Below are positions 1 to 5,849 of a stretch of DNA of 6,143 bases, one piece after another; positions within the stretch are counted from its first letter, which is position 1; each line of letters starts with the position of its first letter. The notes under the pieces were generated by a model that saw nothing but the letters and a program-made list of their open reading frames with translations, did not search any database and had not been told where the DNA came from. Source of the DNA: Phosphoribacter sp964558825 (GTDB lineage Bacteria > Actinomycetota > Actinomycetes > Actinomycetales > Dermatophilaceae); assembly GCA_964558825.1 (NCBI GenBank), contig CAZLGB010000203.1, positions 1-6,143 on the forward strand, given 5' to 3'. Made by a program: the position numbers and the translations under genes.

Positions 1-1
1 C

Positions 2-2344
2 GCCCCGCTCGGCGAGCCCGTCGACCGACCCGGGTGGGGCGCACTGACCCTGGCGAGACTTGCCTCGGGGGGGCGGGAGCCGCGCCTGCGCAGCGTGCGC
101 GAGCTGCCTGCCCGAGCAGCGACCTTGGCGCCGCTGCCGGGATGGCTCGCCCCGCCGCTCGTGTCGGCGCTGACCCACTCGGGCATCAGTGAGCTGTGGG
201 CTCACCAGGCCGAGGCGGCCGAGGCGGCCCACCGTGGTGAACACGTCGTGCTCTCGACCGGCACGGCCTCGGGCAAGTCGCTCGGCTATCAGCTGCCGGT
301 GCTCTCCGACGTCCTCGACGGCGCATCCGCGCCGACCGGCCGCGGCGTCACCGCCCTCTACCTCTCCCCCACCAAGGCCCTCGCCCACGACCAGCTCGCG
401 TCCATCGAGGCGCTCGCCCTCCCCGGCTTACGCGCGGCGACCTATGACGGCGACACCCCGCCCGAGGAGCGGCGCTGGGTGCGCGAGCACGCGGCATACG
501 TGCTGACCAATCCCGACCTGTTGCACCACTCGCTGCTGCCGGGCCACGAGCGCTGGGCACCCTTCCTGCGGGCGCTGCGCTATGTCGTCGTCGACGAGTG
601 CCACATCTATCGGGGGGTCTTCGGCAGCCACCTCGCGCTCGTCTTGCGCCGACTGCGCCGGGTCGCCGCGCGCTATCACCGCGAGCCGACCTTCGTGCTG
701 GCAAGCGCGACCGTCGCCGATCCGGGTGCTCACGCCAGCCGCCTCGTCGGTATGCCGGTGCGCCCGGTCATCCGCGACGGCTCGCCGCGCGCCGGGGTCA
801 CCATCGGGCTCTGGGAGCCGGTGACCGCACCCTCGGCCGACGCGGAGACTGCAGTGACCGAGCGGCGGCGCTCGGCCGTGGCGGAGTCGGCCGACCTGCT
901 CGCCGACCTCGTCGAGACTGGAGTGCAGACGGTCGCCTTTGCCCGCTCCCGGGTGGGCGCCGAGGTCATCTCGGCCGCTGCGCGCGATCGGCTCGCGCAG
1001 CGAGGCGGCGACGAGCTCGCCGGGCGGGTCGCGGCATACCGCGGCGGCTATCTGCCCGAGGAGCGGCGTGACCTCGAGCGCGATCTGCGCAGTGGCCGGC
1101 TGCGCGGGCTCGCGGCGACGACTGCCCTCGAGCTGGGGATCGACGTCAGTGGACTCGATGCGGTGCTGCTGGCGGGCTTCCCCGGGACGGTCGGGTCGTT
1201 CTGGCAGCAGGTCGGGCGGGCCGGGCGCTCGGGTCGTGACTCGCTGGCCGTGCTCGTCGCCGCCGACGACCCACTCGACAGCTATCTCGTCGCTCACCCC
1301 GAGGCGCTGCTCGACCGGCCCGTCGAGACCGCGGTCGTCGATCCGGACAACCCACACGTCCTCGCGCCGCACTTGGCGTGCGCTGCAGCCGAATTGCCGA
1401 TCACGTATGCCGACCTCCAGGCGGGCACCTTCGGTCCCGGCGCGCGGGAGCTGCTCGACGGGTTGGTCGAGCGGGGGATGCTGCGGCGGCGGCCAGCGGG
1501 CTGGTTCTGGGCGCGTGAGGACCGGGCCGCCGATCACGTCTCGCTGCGCGGGATCGGCGCCACCGTGCGCATCGTCGAGCGGCGCACCGGGCGGGTGCTC
1601 GGCGTCGTCGAGGAGGCCCGCGCCGACGCGGCTGTCCACACCGGCGCCGTCCACTTGCACCAGGGCGAGCCCTATGTCGTCACCGAGCTGGACCGCGAGG
1701 ACGGCGCGGCGATCGTCGTCGCCGGCGATCCGGGGTGGAGCACCCAGGCCCGGTCGGTGAGCAGCTTCGCCCTCGGCGCGGTCCGCGAGCGCGCGACCCA
1801 CGGCGCCGTCGAGGTGGCCGTGGGCGAGGTCGTCGTCTCGACCCACGTCGTGTCCTTCCTGCGCCGGCTGCCGACCGGCGAGGTCATCGGGGAGCACCCG
1901 TTGGAGTCGCCGGTACGAACCTTGCGGACCGTCGGGGTGTGGTGGACCGTGACGCCCGAGGCGCTGCTGGCCGCGGGGATCGACCCGCCGCTGCAGCCCG
2001 GCGCGTTGCACGCCGCCGAGCACGCGGCGATCGGCATGTTGCCGCTCGTGGCCACGGCCGACCGGTGGGATGTCGGCGGGGTCTCGACCGTCCTGCACCC
2101 CGACACCGGACTGCCGACGGTGCTCGTCTACGACGGCTATCCCGGTGGTGCCGGATTCGCCGAGCGGGGGTATGCCGCCCTGGCCACCTGGCTGGCCGCC
2201 ACCCGTGACGCCGTGGCCGGCTGTGGCTGCGCCCACGGGTGCCCCTCATGTGTGCAGTCACCCAAATGCGGCAACGGCAACGAGCCGCTGGCCAAGAATG
2301 CCGCCGTCGCCCTGCTCGACCTCGTCCTCGCGCAACTGCCCTGA
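2..2344 (+). CDS. DECH-box helicase with C-terminal DUF1998/Cys-cluster domain (MrfA/YprA-like; actinobacterial helicase/secretion neighbourhood), 5' partial
   Basis: Superfamily 2 ATP-dependent helicase. Numbered from the first in-frame GTG (95), the RecA1 domain has WAHQAEA near 35, Walker A GTASGKS 56-62, motif Ia SPTKALAHDQ near 91-100, motif II DECH 167-170 and SAT 204-206. The second RecA domain has ALELGIDVSG near 344-353 and motif VI QQVGRAGR 371-378. The C-terminus carries YDGYPGGAGF and five cysteines (about 710, 712, 716, 719, 725), as in DUF1998 proteins; B. subtilis MrfA, a 3'-5' helicase acting in mitomycin repair, binds zinc there. The frame has no stop or ATG/GTG/TTG from base 2 to 95, uses G/C-ended codons, and reads LARLASGG...LRSVRELPAR, like the N-termini of relatives. 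The GTG at 95 has no well-placed ribosome binding site, so the true start is probably left of the window. Relatives such as Rv3649 are found near Tad/Flp pilus genes, as here. The cellular role in this organism is inferred. Confidence 0.93.
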   Translation, partial: APLGEPVDRPGWGALTLARLASGGREPRLRSVRELPARAATLAPLPGWLAPPLVSALTHSGISELWAHQAEAAEAAHRGEHVVLSTGTASGKSLGYQLPVLSDVLDGASAPTGRGVTALYLSPTKALAHDQLASIEALALPGLRAATYDGDTPPEERRWVREHAAYVLTNPDLLHHSLLPGHERWAPFLRALRYVVVDECHIYRGVFGSHLALVLRRLRRVAARYHREPTFVLASATVADPGAHASRLVGMPVRPVIRDGSPRAGVTIGLWEPVTAPSADAETAVTERRRSAVAESADLLADLVETGVQTVAFARSRVGAEVISAAARDRLAQRGGDELAGRVAAYRGGYLPEERRDLERDLRSGRLRGLAATTALELGIDVSGLDAVLLAGFPGTVGSFWQQVGRAGRSGRDSLAVLVAADDPLDSYLVAHPEALLDRPVETAVVDPDNPHVLAPHLACAAAELPITYADLQAGTFGPGARELLDGLVERGMLRRRPAGWFWAREDRAADHVSLRGIGATVRIVERRTGRVLGVVEEARADAAVHTGAVHLHQGEPYVVTELDREDGAAIVVAGDPGWSTQARSVSSFALGAVRERATHGAVEVAVGEVVVSTHVVSFLRRLPTGEVIGEHPLESPVRTLRTVGVWWTVTPEALLAAGIDPPLQPGALHAAEHAAIGMLPLVATADRWDVGGVSTVLHPDTGLPTVLVYDGYPGGAGFAERGYAALATWLAATRDAVAGCGCAHGCPSCVQSPKCGNGNEPLAKNAAVALLDLVLAQLP

Positions 2345-2432
2345 CCAGCCCGGGGCTTCGGGACACCCGCGCCGGTGTCGCCGGCAGCTCATCACCCTGC
2401 GAGCTCGACGCACTCGATAGTCTCGACGGATA

Positions 2433-2458
2433 CGGTCCGCCGGGAGGGTTGCGGACCG
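2433..2458 (+). terminator. 8-bp GC hairpin between helicase and small membrane protein genes (terminator or 5'-UTR element)
   Basis: CGGTCCGC (2433-2440) and GCGGACCG (2451-2458) are perfect inverted repeats around a 10-base loop, cgggagggtt. The hairpin lies about 90 bases after the helicase stop and 12 bases before the AGGAGG of the next gene. No T-run follows, which is common for actinobacterial terminators. It may instead act in the leader of the downstream gene, since the loop contains a purine-rich stretch resembling a ribosome binding site. Structure is seen; function is inferred. Confidence 0.45.
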
Positions 2459-2469
2459 GGCGCATCGTC

Positions 2470-2476
2470 AGGAGGT
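2470..2476 (+). promoter_or_regulatory. Strong ribosome binding site deciding the start of the small membrane protein
   Basis: AGGAGGT begins at 2470. Two tandem GTG codons follow, at 2478 and 2481. The first leaves only two bases after AGGAGG, too close for normal initiation; the second leaves five, so 2481 is preferred. Confidence 0.7.
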
Positions 2477-2480
2477 CGTG

Positions 2481-2786
2481 GTGGTCGTCTTCGGACTGGT
2501 CCTGCTGCTCATCGGGCTCGGCGGTGGGGGGCTGCTCGGGTGGCTCGCGCTGAACTCGGCCGATGGCGTCACCCTCGAGGCGACCGGCGTGCAAGTGACG
2601 GTGCTGCCGATCACCCTCTTTGCCTCCGGGGCGATCTCGATGCTGCTGCTCTGGCTCGGCGTGCGGATCATGGCCGCCGGCGCCAAGCGCCGCGCCGCTC
2701 GGCGCCGCGAGATGTCCAAGCTGCGCAACGCCGCCAACTCCCGCCCGCCGGCGCCCACCAGCACCTCCGGGACCTCGACCTCCTGA
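2481..2786 (+). CDS. Small two-helix membrane protein of unknown function
   Basis: A 101-residue protein that I do not recognise as a named family. Residues 3-22 (VFGLVLLLIGLGGGGLLGWL) and about 42-62 (LPITLFASGAISMLLLWLG) are strongly hydrophobic and should span the membrane. They are separated by a short polar loop. A basic stretch follows (AKRRAARRREMSKLR, about 68-82), which by the positive-inside rule would place the C-terminus in the cytoplasm, so both ends would be inside. The tail is low complexity and rich in Pro, Ser and Thr. It has no catalytic motif or cysteine. The perfect AGGAGG and G/C-ended codons support a real gene. It follows the helicase on the same strand by about 136 bases with a hairpin between, so co-transcription is uncertain. 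Two-helix layout with a basic tail is loosely like LapA-type proteins, but no sequence link can be shown. Confidence 0.75.
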   Translation: MVVFGLVLLLIGLGGGGLLGWLALNSADGVTLEATGVQVTVLPITLFASGAISMLLLWLGVRIMAAGAKRRAARRREMSKLRNAANSRPPAPTSTSGTSTS

Positions 2787-2792
2787 CCCCGA

Positions 2793-2809
2793 GCCCGGCC
2801 CATCCGGGC
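2793..2809. terminator. GC-rich stem-loop between convergent genes, probable bidirectional terminator
   Basis: GCCCGG (2793-2798) and CCGGGC (2804-2809) form a perfect 6-bp stem with loop CCCAT. The next bases, AGGCCCGG, allow an alternative stem with CCGGG at 2804-2808. It lies just after the stop of the plus-strand membrane protein gene and downstream of the minus-strand pilin group, where a shared terminator is expected. There is no T-tract. The rest of 2787-2932 shows no other gene that I can support. Confidence 0.5.
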
Positions 2810-2932
2810 CAGGCCCGGTGATTCCCGACCCAACGAAGGGCAGGGTCGCGCCCCAAGCGCCGTCCAGGACAGTGCTCGGGCCGGATCGCAGACCACTCCG
2901 GCCCGCCCGCGCGGCGACTGCCGGCCCCGCGA

Positions 2933-3319
2933 TCACGGTGGTCCTGCCCTGGCGACGCCGGTTGCGGTGCGCGTCCATGGGCGCGACGACGTCACCGTGA
3001 CGGCGACCCACACCGTCCCGTCCATCTCGAGCCGACACGTGGTGAGCTGGGCGCCGTTGGCCGCCGCGACCCGGGCCCCGGCGGAGCACGCGTCGACCCC
3101 ACTGGTCCCGACAAGGGCTGCCGACGCTGCCGCGAGCGCGACGAGATCGGCGGCGCCCCGCGCTTGATGGGCCAGGCTGATGGCACGGGCCACCTCGAGC
3201 GCGCCCACGAGCACCAGCGCGAGCGCCGTGACGACTCCGAGGACCAGCACCGTCGCTTGGCCCCTGTCCGGGCGCCGCAGACATCGGCGCGACGCACGTT
3301 GACGCCGTGCACCCGTCAC
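2933..3319 (-). CDS. TadE-like protein of the helicase/secretion neighbourhood (Rv3654c-like)
   Basis: A 128-residue protein with one membrane helix near the N-terminus: a basic leader (RRQRASRRCLRRPDRG) is followed by QATVLVLGVVTALALVLVGA (about 21-40), then EVARAISLAHQARGAADLVALAAA. This is the usual pattern of the actinobacterial TadE-like family that sits beside DECH helicases, in which the usual Glu at +5 of TadE/pilin prepilin sites is absent. Two cysteines (78 and 95) could form a disulfide outside the membrane. I chose the GTG at 3319 because it overlaps the TadE stop as GTGA, with a partial ribosome binding site (GGCGGAG) upstream; the frame is open to another GTG at 3370, but that would overlap the neighbour by 55 bases and add an atypical leader. 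It is probably the last gene of the minus-strand group. Likely role: a minor component of, or a factor for, the Flp/Tad surface apparatus; not proven. Confidence 0.82.
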   Translation of the reverse strand: MTGARRQRASRRCLRRPDRGQATVLVLGVVTALALVLVGALEVARAISLAHQARGAADLVALAAASAALVGTSGVDACSAGARVAAANGAQLTTCRLEMDGTVWVAVTVTSSRPWTRTATGVARAGPP

Positions 3320-3681
3320 GGAGGGACTCCGCCTTCGCGCGTCGCGGCAGCCTCCCCGGAGACAGCCCACGACACCCCGAGGATCGGCACGCTCCGCCGC
3401 GACTCGACGCGCACTGTGACGACTTGCCCGGTCGCCCCGACGCTGACCCGCGCGCCCGCCGGGGCTGCGCCGGCTGCCAACCCCACAGCCGTGCCCGGCG
3501 GGTCACCGCGCGCCAGGGATCGGGCCGCCAACCGCGCGGCATCGACACACCGGACCCGATCGACCGCGCTGGCCATGCCGAGCAGACCCACGACGAGCAC
3601 GAGCACGACAGCTGGGAGAGCAAGGGCAAACTCGGCCGTCGCCATCCCCGCCGAGCGCGACCTGACCCGCCGTGGAGTCAC
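3316..3681 (-). CDS. TadE family minor pseudopilin (Rv3655c-like)
   Basis: A 121-residue TadE-like protein. The short basic leader ends in SAG, followed by MATAEFALALPAVVLVLVVGLLGMASAV (from residue 13), the class III prepilin/TadE signature: small residue before the cut, Glu at +5 (E17) and a hydrophobic helix. A TadV-type prepilin peptidase would be expected to cut after G12; none is encoded in the window. After the helix comes DRVRCVDAARLAARSLARGDP, a typical TadE continuation, then a beta-rich C-terminal part (VSVGATGQVVTVRVESRR). The GTG start (3681-3679) overlaps the stop of the DUF4244 gene upstream as GTGA, and its own stop overlaps the next start the same way, so the three genes are probably translated in a coupled fashion. 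Confidence 0.87.
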   Translation of the reverse strand: MTPRRVRSRSAGMATAEFALALPAVVLVLVVGLLGMASAVDRVRCVDAARLAARSLARGDPPGTAVGLAAGAAPAGARVSVGATGQVVTVRVESRRSVPILGVSWAVSGEAAATREGGVPP

Positions 3682-3890
3682 CCCGTGCTCAAGGCGGTTT
3701 GGATGATCCGGTTCAGCGCCGCACGCACCGCGTCAGACCGGATCACCGCAATCAAGGCGGCGGCGAAAGCGACCGCGGCGAGGGTGCCCACGGCATACTC
3801 CGCCGTCGTCATCCCCCGCTCCCAGCCATTCCGAGCGCGAGCCCTGACCTGCCAGGCACGCACGCGCAAGCGAGCCATCACGATCCTCAC
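3678..3890 (-). CDS. DUF4244 family, Flp-type pilin-like small protein (Rv3656c-like)
   Basis: A 70-residue protein: an Arg-rich N-terminal region, NGWERG, then MTTAEYAVGTLAAVAFAAALIAVI and a short amphipathic tail. G26-M27 is the likely prepilin processing site; Glu31-Tyr32 at +5/+6 match the Flp pilin signature. Members are probably the main pilin subunit of actinobacterial Tad/Flp systems, anchored in the membrane until assembly. I chose GTG at 3890 because GGAGGT (3902-3897) lies six bases upstream. ATG at 3878 (66 residues) is possible; a start at 3998 is unlikely since the extra 36 residues are Pro/Arg-rich and lack pilin-like sequence. The gene is normally directly downstream of tadC. 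Here the upstream neighbour is a divergent reductase gene, so it must use a new promoter in 3891-4104, and none with clear -35/-10 boxes was found. Confidence 0.85.
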   Translation of the reverse strand: MRIVMARLRVRAWQVRARARNGWERGMTTAEYAVGTLAAVAFAAALIAVIRSDAVRAALNRIIQTALSTG

Positions 3891-3952
3891 AACGCCACCT
3901 CCGGCTCCGCGCGATCGGGGTCGCGCCTCTCGGCCAAGCCTCGGCGGCCTCG
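3887..3952 (-). pseudogene. Possible orphan 3' tail of tadC cut off from the gene by the inserted module
   Basis: Twenty-one codons ending in GLAERRDPDRAEPEVAL and a TGA at 3889-3887. Nearly all codons end in C or G. The TGA overlaps the DUF4244 GTG start as GTGA, the same junction as the next two genes in the row, so a translated gene probably once ended here. No start codon or upstream coding sequence supports it now. Its frame lines up with the tadC frame through the 13-bp repeat. This is inference from phase, codon use and junction type. Confidence 0.4.
3939..3951 (+). repeat. 13-bp direct repeat, left copy, flanking the reductase module
   Basis: CCTCGGCGGCCTC here is repeated exactly at 5840-5852. 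After it the two copies differ at one base (G3952 versus A5853), then agree at the next. On the minus strand both copies are read in the same codon phase (xGA GGC CGC CGA GG) by the tadC frame and by the frame ending at the TGA 3889-3887. This fits a boundary of inserted DNA; chance in GC-rich sequence is not excluded. Confidence 0.55.
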
Positions 3953-3991
3953 GAGTGAGCGACCAGGGAGCTTCCGCAGCTGTGGACGATG

Positions 3992-4004
3992 TGACCAATG
4001 GTCA
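3992..4004. promoter_or_regulatory. 13-bp perfect palindrome TGACCA-A-TGGTCA in the divergent intergenic region
   Basis: TGACCA (3992-3997) and TGGTCA (3999-4004) are exact inverted repeats around one A. It lies about 100 bases upstream of the DUF4244 start and about 100 bases upstream of the sulfur operator. Such a site could bind a dimeric regulator of the pilin genes; no regulator is identifiable. A TTGACC (-35-like) on the minus strand overlaps it, but no matching -10 lies 16-18 bases further on. Confidence 0.35.
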
Positions 4005-4104
4005 ACCCCATGTGGATCATCCGACCCCAGGCCGTCCACCCCTGGGAGAGGCTGGGCGGCACGGCCGACGCTGCGAGGGCGCCGATCACCTCGTCATGAG
4101 CGAT

Positions 4105-4120
4105 ATACCCCAGGGGGTAT
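4105..4120. promoter_or_regulatory. CsoR/CstR-type operator ATACCCC-AG-GGGGTAT
   Basis: A perfect 7-bp inverted repeat with a 2-base spacer, in the form ATACCCC-nn-GGGGTAT. This is the operator type bound by the CsoR/RcnR family tetramers: CsoR (copper) and CstR (persulfide). It lies 42 bases before the GTG of a CoA-disulfide reductase/rhodanese fusion, and its right half runs into the -10-like TATGAT, so a bound repressor would block RNA polymerase. Given the downstream gene, a persulfide-sensing CstR is the better guess over copper CsoR. No such repressor gene is present in the window, so it must act in trans. Confidence 0.75.
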
Positions 4121-4123
4121 GAT
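4118..4123 (+). promoter_or_regulatory. Probable -10 element (TATGAT) of the reductase promoter
   Basis: TATGAT differs from TATAAT at one base and overlaps the right half of the operator. It would place the transcript start near 4130 and leave a leader of about 30 bases before the GTG. No convincing -35 box is seen 16-18 bases upstream. Confidence 0.4.
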
Positions 4124-4161
4124 GATCGACGGCGTTGTCAGCAGCGGAGAGGTGATCGGTA

Positions 4162-5835
4162 GTGCGCACGGTGGTCGTCGTGGGTGGCGTTGCAGGGGGC
4201 ATGAGCGCGGCGGCCCGGCTGCGGCGTCTCGACCCCGAGGCGCGGATCATCGTCGTCGAGCAGGGCAGTGAGGTCTCCTTCGCCAACTGCGGCTTGCCCT
4301 ACTTCGTCGGCGGCGAGATCGCCTCGCGTGACGCCCTGCTGCTGCGCACGCCGGAGTCGTTGGCCGAGACGCTCGGCCTTGATGTCCGCGTCAACACGGA
4401 GGCCATCGCCCTCGACCCCGCAGCCCGCACCGTCACCGCGCGCACCCGCGACGGCGACATCGAGGTGCTCGGTTACGACCAGCTCGTGCTCGCCCCCGGG
4501 GCGTATGCCGTGCGCCCCCCGATCGCCGGCCTGGACCACCCCAAGGTGCGGACCCTGCGGACCGTCCCCGACGCCACGACAATGCGCGACTGGATCGACC
4601 AGGGAGCCCGCTCCGCGGTCGTGCTCGGCGCCGGATTCATCGGCCTTGAGGCCGCCGAGGCCCTGCACAGGGCAGGCCTGCAGGTTGCGATCGTCGAAGC
4701 CGCCCCGCACGTGCTGCCGGTCGTCGACGCCGAGATCGCGGCATACGTGTCAGCCGAGTTGACCGACCACGGCGTGGCCGTGCACGAGGGCGCCGCGGCG
4801 GCGGAGATCCTCGACCGCAACGGCTCCCCGATCGTCGTGCTGGACGACGGCACCCGACTGGCGAGCGATCTGGTCGTCCTCTCGGTCGGGGTGCGTCCGC
4901 GCAGCGAGCTCGCGCGGGCCGCCGGTCTCGCGCTCACCCCAGGCGGGGCGATCGTCGTCGACGATCAGCAGCGCACGAGCGACCCGCACATCTGGGCCGT
5001 CGGGGATGCCACTGCGAGCAGCCACGCGGTCACCGGTGTCCTCGGGCCGGTCGCCCTCGCCACGCCCGCCAATCGCGGTGGCCGAGTCGCCGCCGACTCC
5101 ATCGTCGGACGAGCCGGGCGGCGGTCCCCGCGCCCGCTGGGCACCGCGGTCGTGCGGGTCTTCGACCTCACCGTCGCGATGACCGGCGCCTCTCGGCGGG
5201 CCCTGACCGAGCAGCCCAGCCACACCGCTCGCGTGCACGCCGGACACCACGCCGGCTACTACCCCGGCGCCGAGACCATGCACCTGCTGCTGCACTTCGG
5301 GCCCGACGGCACCATCCTCGGGGCTCAAGGCGCCGGGCGCGCCGGCATCGACAAGCGCATCGACGTCATCGCCACCGCAGCGCGCGGCGGGCTGGGCGCC
5401 CCCGACCTCGTCGATCTCGACCTCAGCTATGCCCCACCCTTCGGCGCCGCCAAAGACCCCGTGATGATGCTCGGCATGATCGCCGACAACGTGCTGTCCG
5501 GTGTGCTCGTGCAGCACGACCCCGTCGAGGCCCTCGACCCCGAGGGCACTCTCGTCCTCGACGTGCGCAACCCCGGTGAATGGGAGGCCGGACACGTCGC
5601 CGGCGCCGTGCTGGTGCCTCAGCCCCTCGTCGCCGAGTCGGTCGAGCAGATCCGCGAGCTGGCCGCCGGGCGCCCGGTGGTCATCCACTGCGCGGGCGGC
5701 TTCCGCTCCTATCTCGCCCATCGCACGCTGGCCGCAGCCGGGATCCCCAGCTCGAGCGTCTCCGGCGGCTTCGCCTCGATCTCGGTGCTGCACCCGGAGT
5801 TGACGATGCAGAGTCCGGCGCCCGCCGTCGGCTGA
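4162..5835 (+). CDS. CoA-disulfide reductase-like FAD/NAD(P)H oxidoreductase fused to a C-terminal rhodanese domain
   Basis: A 557-residue cytoplasmic flavoenzyme of the CoADR-rhodanese/NADH persulfide reductase (Npsr) group, which uses NAD(P)H to reduce CoA-disulfide, CoA-persulfide or polysulfide. FAD-binding VVVVGGVAGGMSAA is at 4-17; the single redox cysteine is C43 in SFANCGLPY, the CoADR active-site signature. The NAD(P)H site VVLGAGFIGLEAAEAL is at 153-168 and the second FAD motif DPHIWAVGDA at 274-283. The dimerisation domain includes GYYPGA (365-370) and LSYAPPFGAAKDPV (421-434), with the conserved tyrosines. The rhodanese domain, about 455-545, has LDVRNPGEWEAGHVAGA and active-site C510 in HCAGGFRS. 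These are the only two cysteines. GTG 4162 has GAGAGG 8-9 bases upstream and starts right at the FAD motif. A probable CsoR/CstR operator lies upstream. Single gene, divergent from the pilins and ending 15 bases from the convergent tadC stop. Which sulfur substrate it prefers cannot be read from sequence. Confidence 0.93.
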   Translation: MRTVVVVGGVAGGMSAAARLRRLDPEARIIVVEQGSEVSFANCGLPYFVGGEIASRDALLLRTPESLAETLGLDVRVNTEAIALDPAARTVTARTRDGDIEVLGYDQLVLAPGAYAVRPPIAGLDHPKVRTLRTVPDATTMRDWIDQGARSAVVLGAGFIGLEAAEALHRAGLQVAIVEAAPHVLPVVDAEIAAYVSAELTDHGVAVHEGAAAAEILDRNGSPIVVLDDGTRLASDLVVLSVGVRPRSELARAAGLALTPGGAIVVDDQQRTSDPHIWAVGDATASSHAVTGVLGPVALATPANRGGRVAADSIVGRAGRRSPRPLGTAVVRVFDLTVAMTGASRRALTEQPSHTARVHAGHHAGYYPGAETMHLLLHFGPDGTILGAQGAGRAGIDKRIDVIATAARGGLGAPDLVDLDLSYAPPFGAAKDPVMMLGMIADNVLSGVLVQHDPVEALDPEGTLVLDVRNPGEWEAGHVAGAVLVPQPLVAESVEQIRELAAGRPVVIHCAGGFRSYLAHRTLAAAGIPSSSVSGGFASISVLHPELTMQSPAPAVG

Positions 5836-5849
5836 TCCCCCTCGGCGGC
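5824..5849. terminator. Weak stem-loop over the reductase stop, possible terminator of convergent genes
   Basis: GCCGTCGG (5824-5831) can pair with TCGGCGGC (5842-5849) around a 10-base loop, with two G-T wobble pairs. It covers the reductase stop codon and the short gap before the convergent tadC stop. Part of the right arm belongs to the 13-bp direct repeat. No T-run follows. Confidence 0.3.

Noticed and set aside
428..2236. Long minus-strand open frame (602 codons) opposite the helicase
   Set aside because: It is the antisense shadow of a gene with clear helicase motifs. Its translation is rich in Gly, Arg, Asp and Pro and shows no domain.
3320..3370. N-terminal extension of the TadE-like gene to the GTG at 3370
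   Set aside because: It would overlap the TadE gene by 55 bases. GTG 3319 gives the same 4-bp GTGA overlap seen at the neighbouring junction.
1884..3629. Long minus-strand open frame (581 codons) across the helicase end, membrane protein and pilin genes
   Set aside because: It crosses several well-supported genes on both strands and its translation is low-complexity Arg/Gly/Ser. Long stop-free frames are expected at this G+C.
3891..3998. N-terminal extension of the DUF4244 gene to the GTG at 3998
   Set aside because: The extra residues are Pro/Arg/Gly-rich, the GTG at 3890 has a well-placed GGAGGT, and DUF4244 proteins are short.
4000..4005. TTGACC on the minus strand as a -35 box for the pilin genes
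   Set aside because: No TAnnnT-like hexamer lies 16-18 bases downstream, so a promoter cannot be supported.
3888..4089. Minus-strand frame starting at GTG 4089 with fairly C/G-ended codons
   Set aside because: No ribosome binding site or recognisable domain, and it runs on out of frame through the DUF4244 gene. The bias is suggestive but not enough to call a gene.
3307..4122. Plus-strand open frame (271 codons) opposite the pilin genes
   Set aside because: It is antisense to the TadE and DUF4244 genes, which have recognisable prepilin signatures; the translation looks random.
4750..5793. Minus-strand open frame (347 codons) opposite the reductase
   Set aside because: It mirrors the coding bias of the reductase gene, which has complete FAD, NAD and rhodanese motifs.
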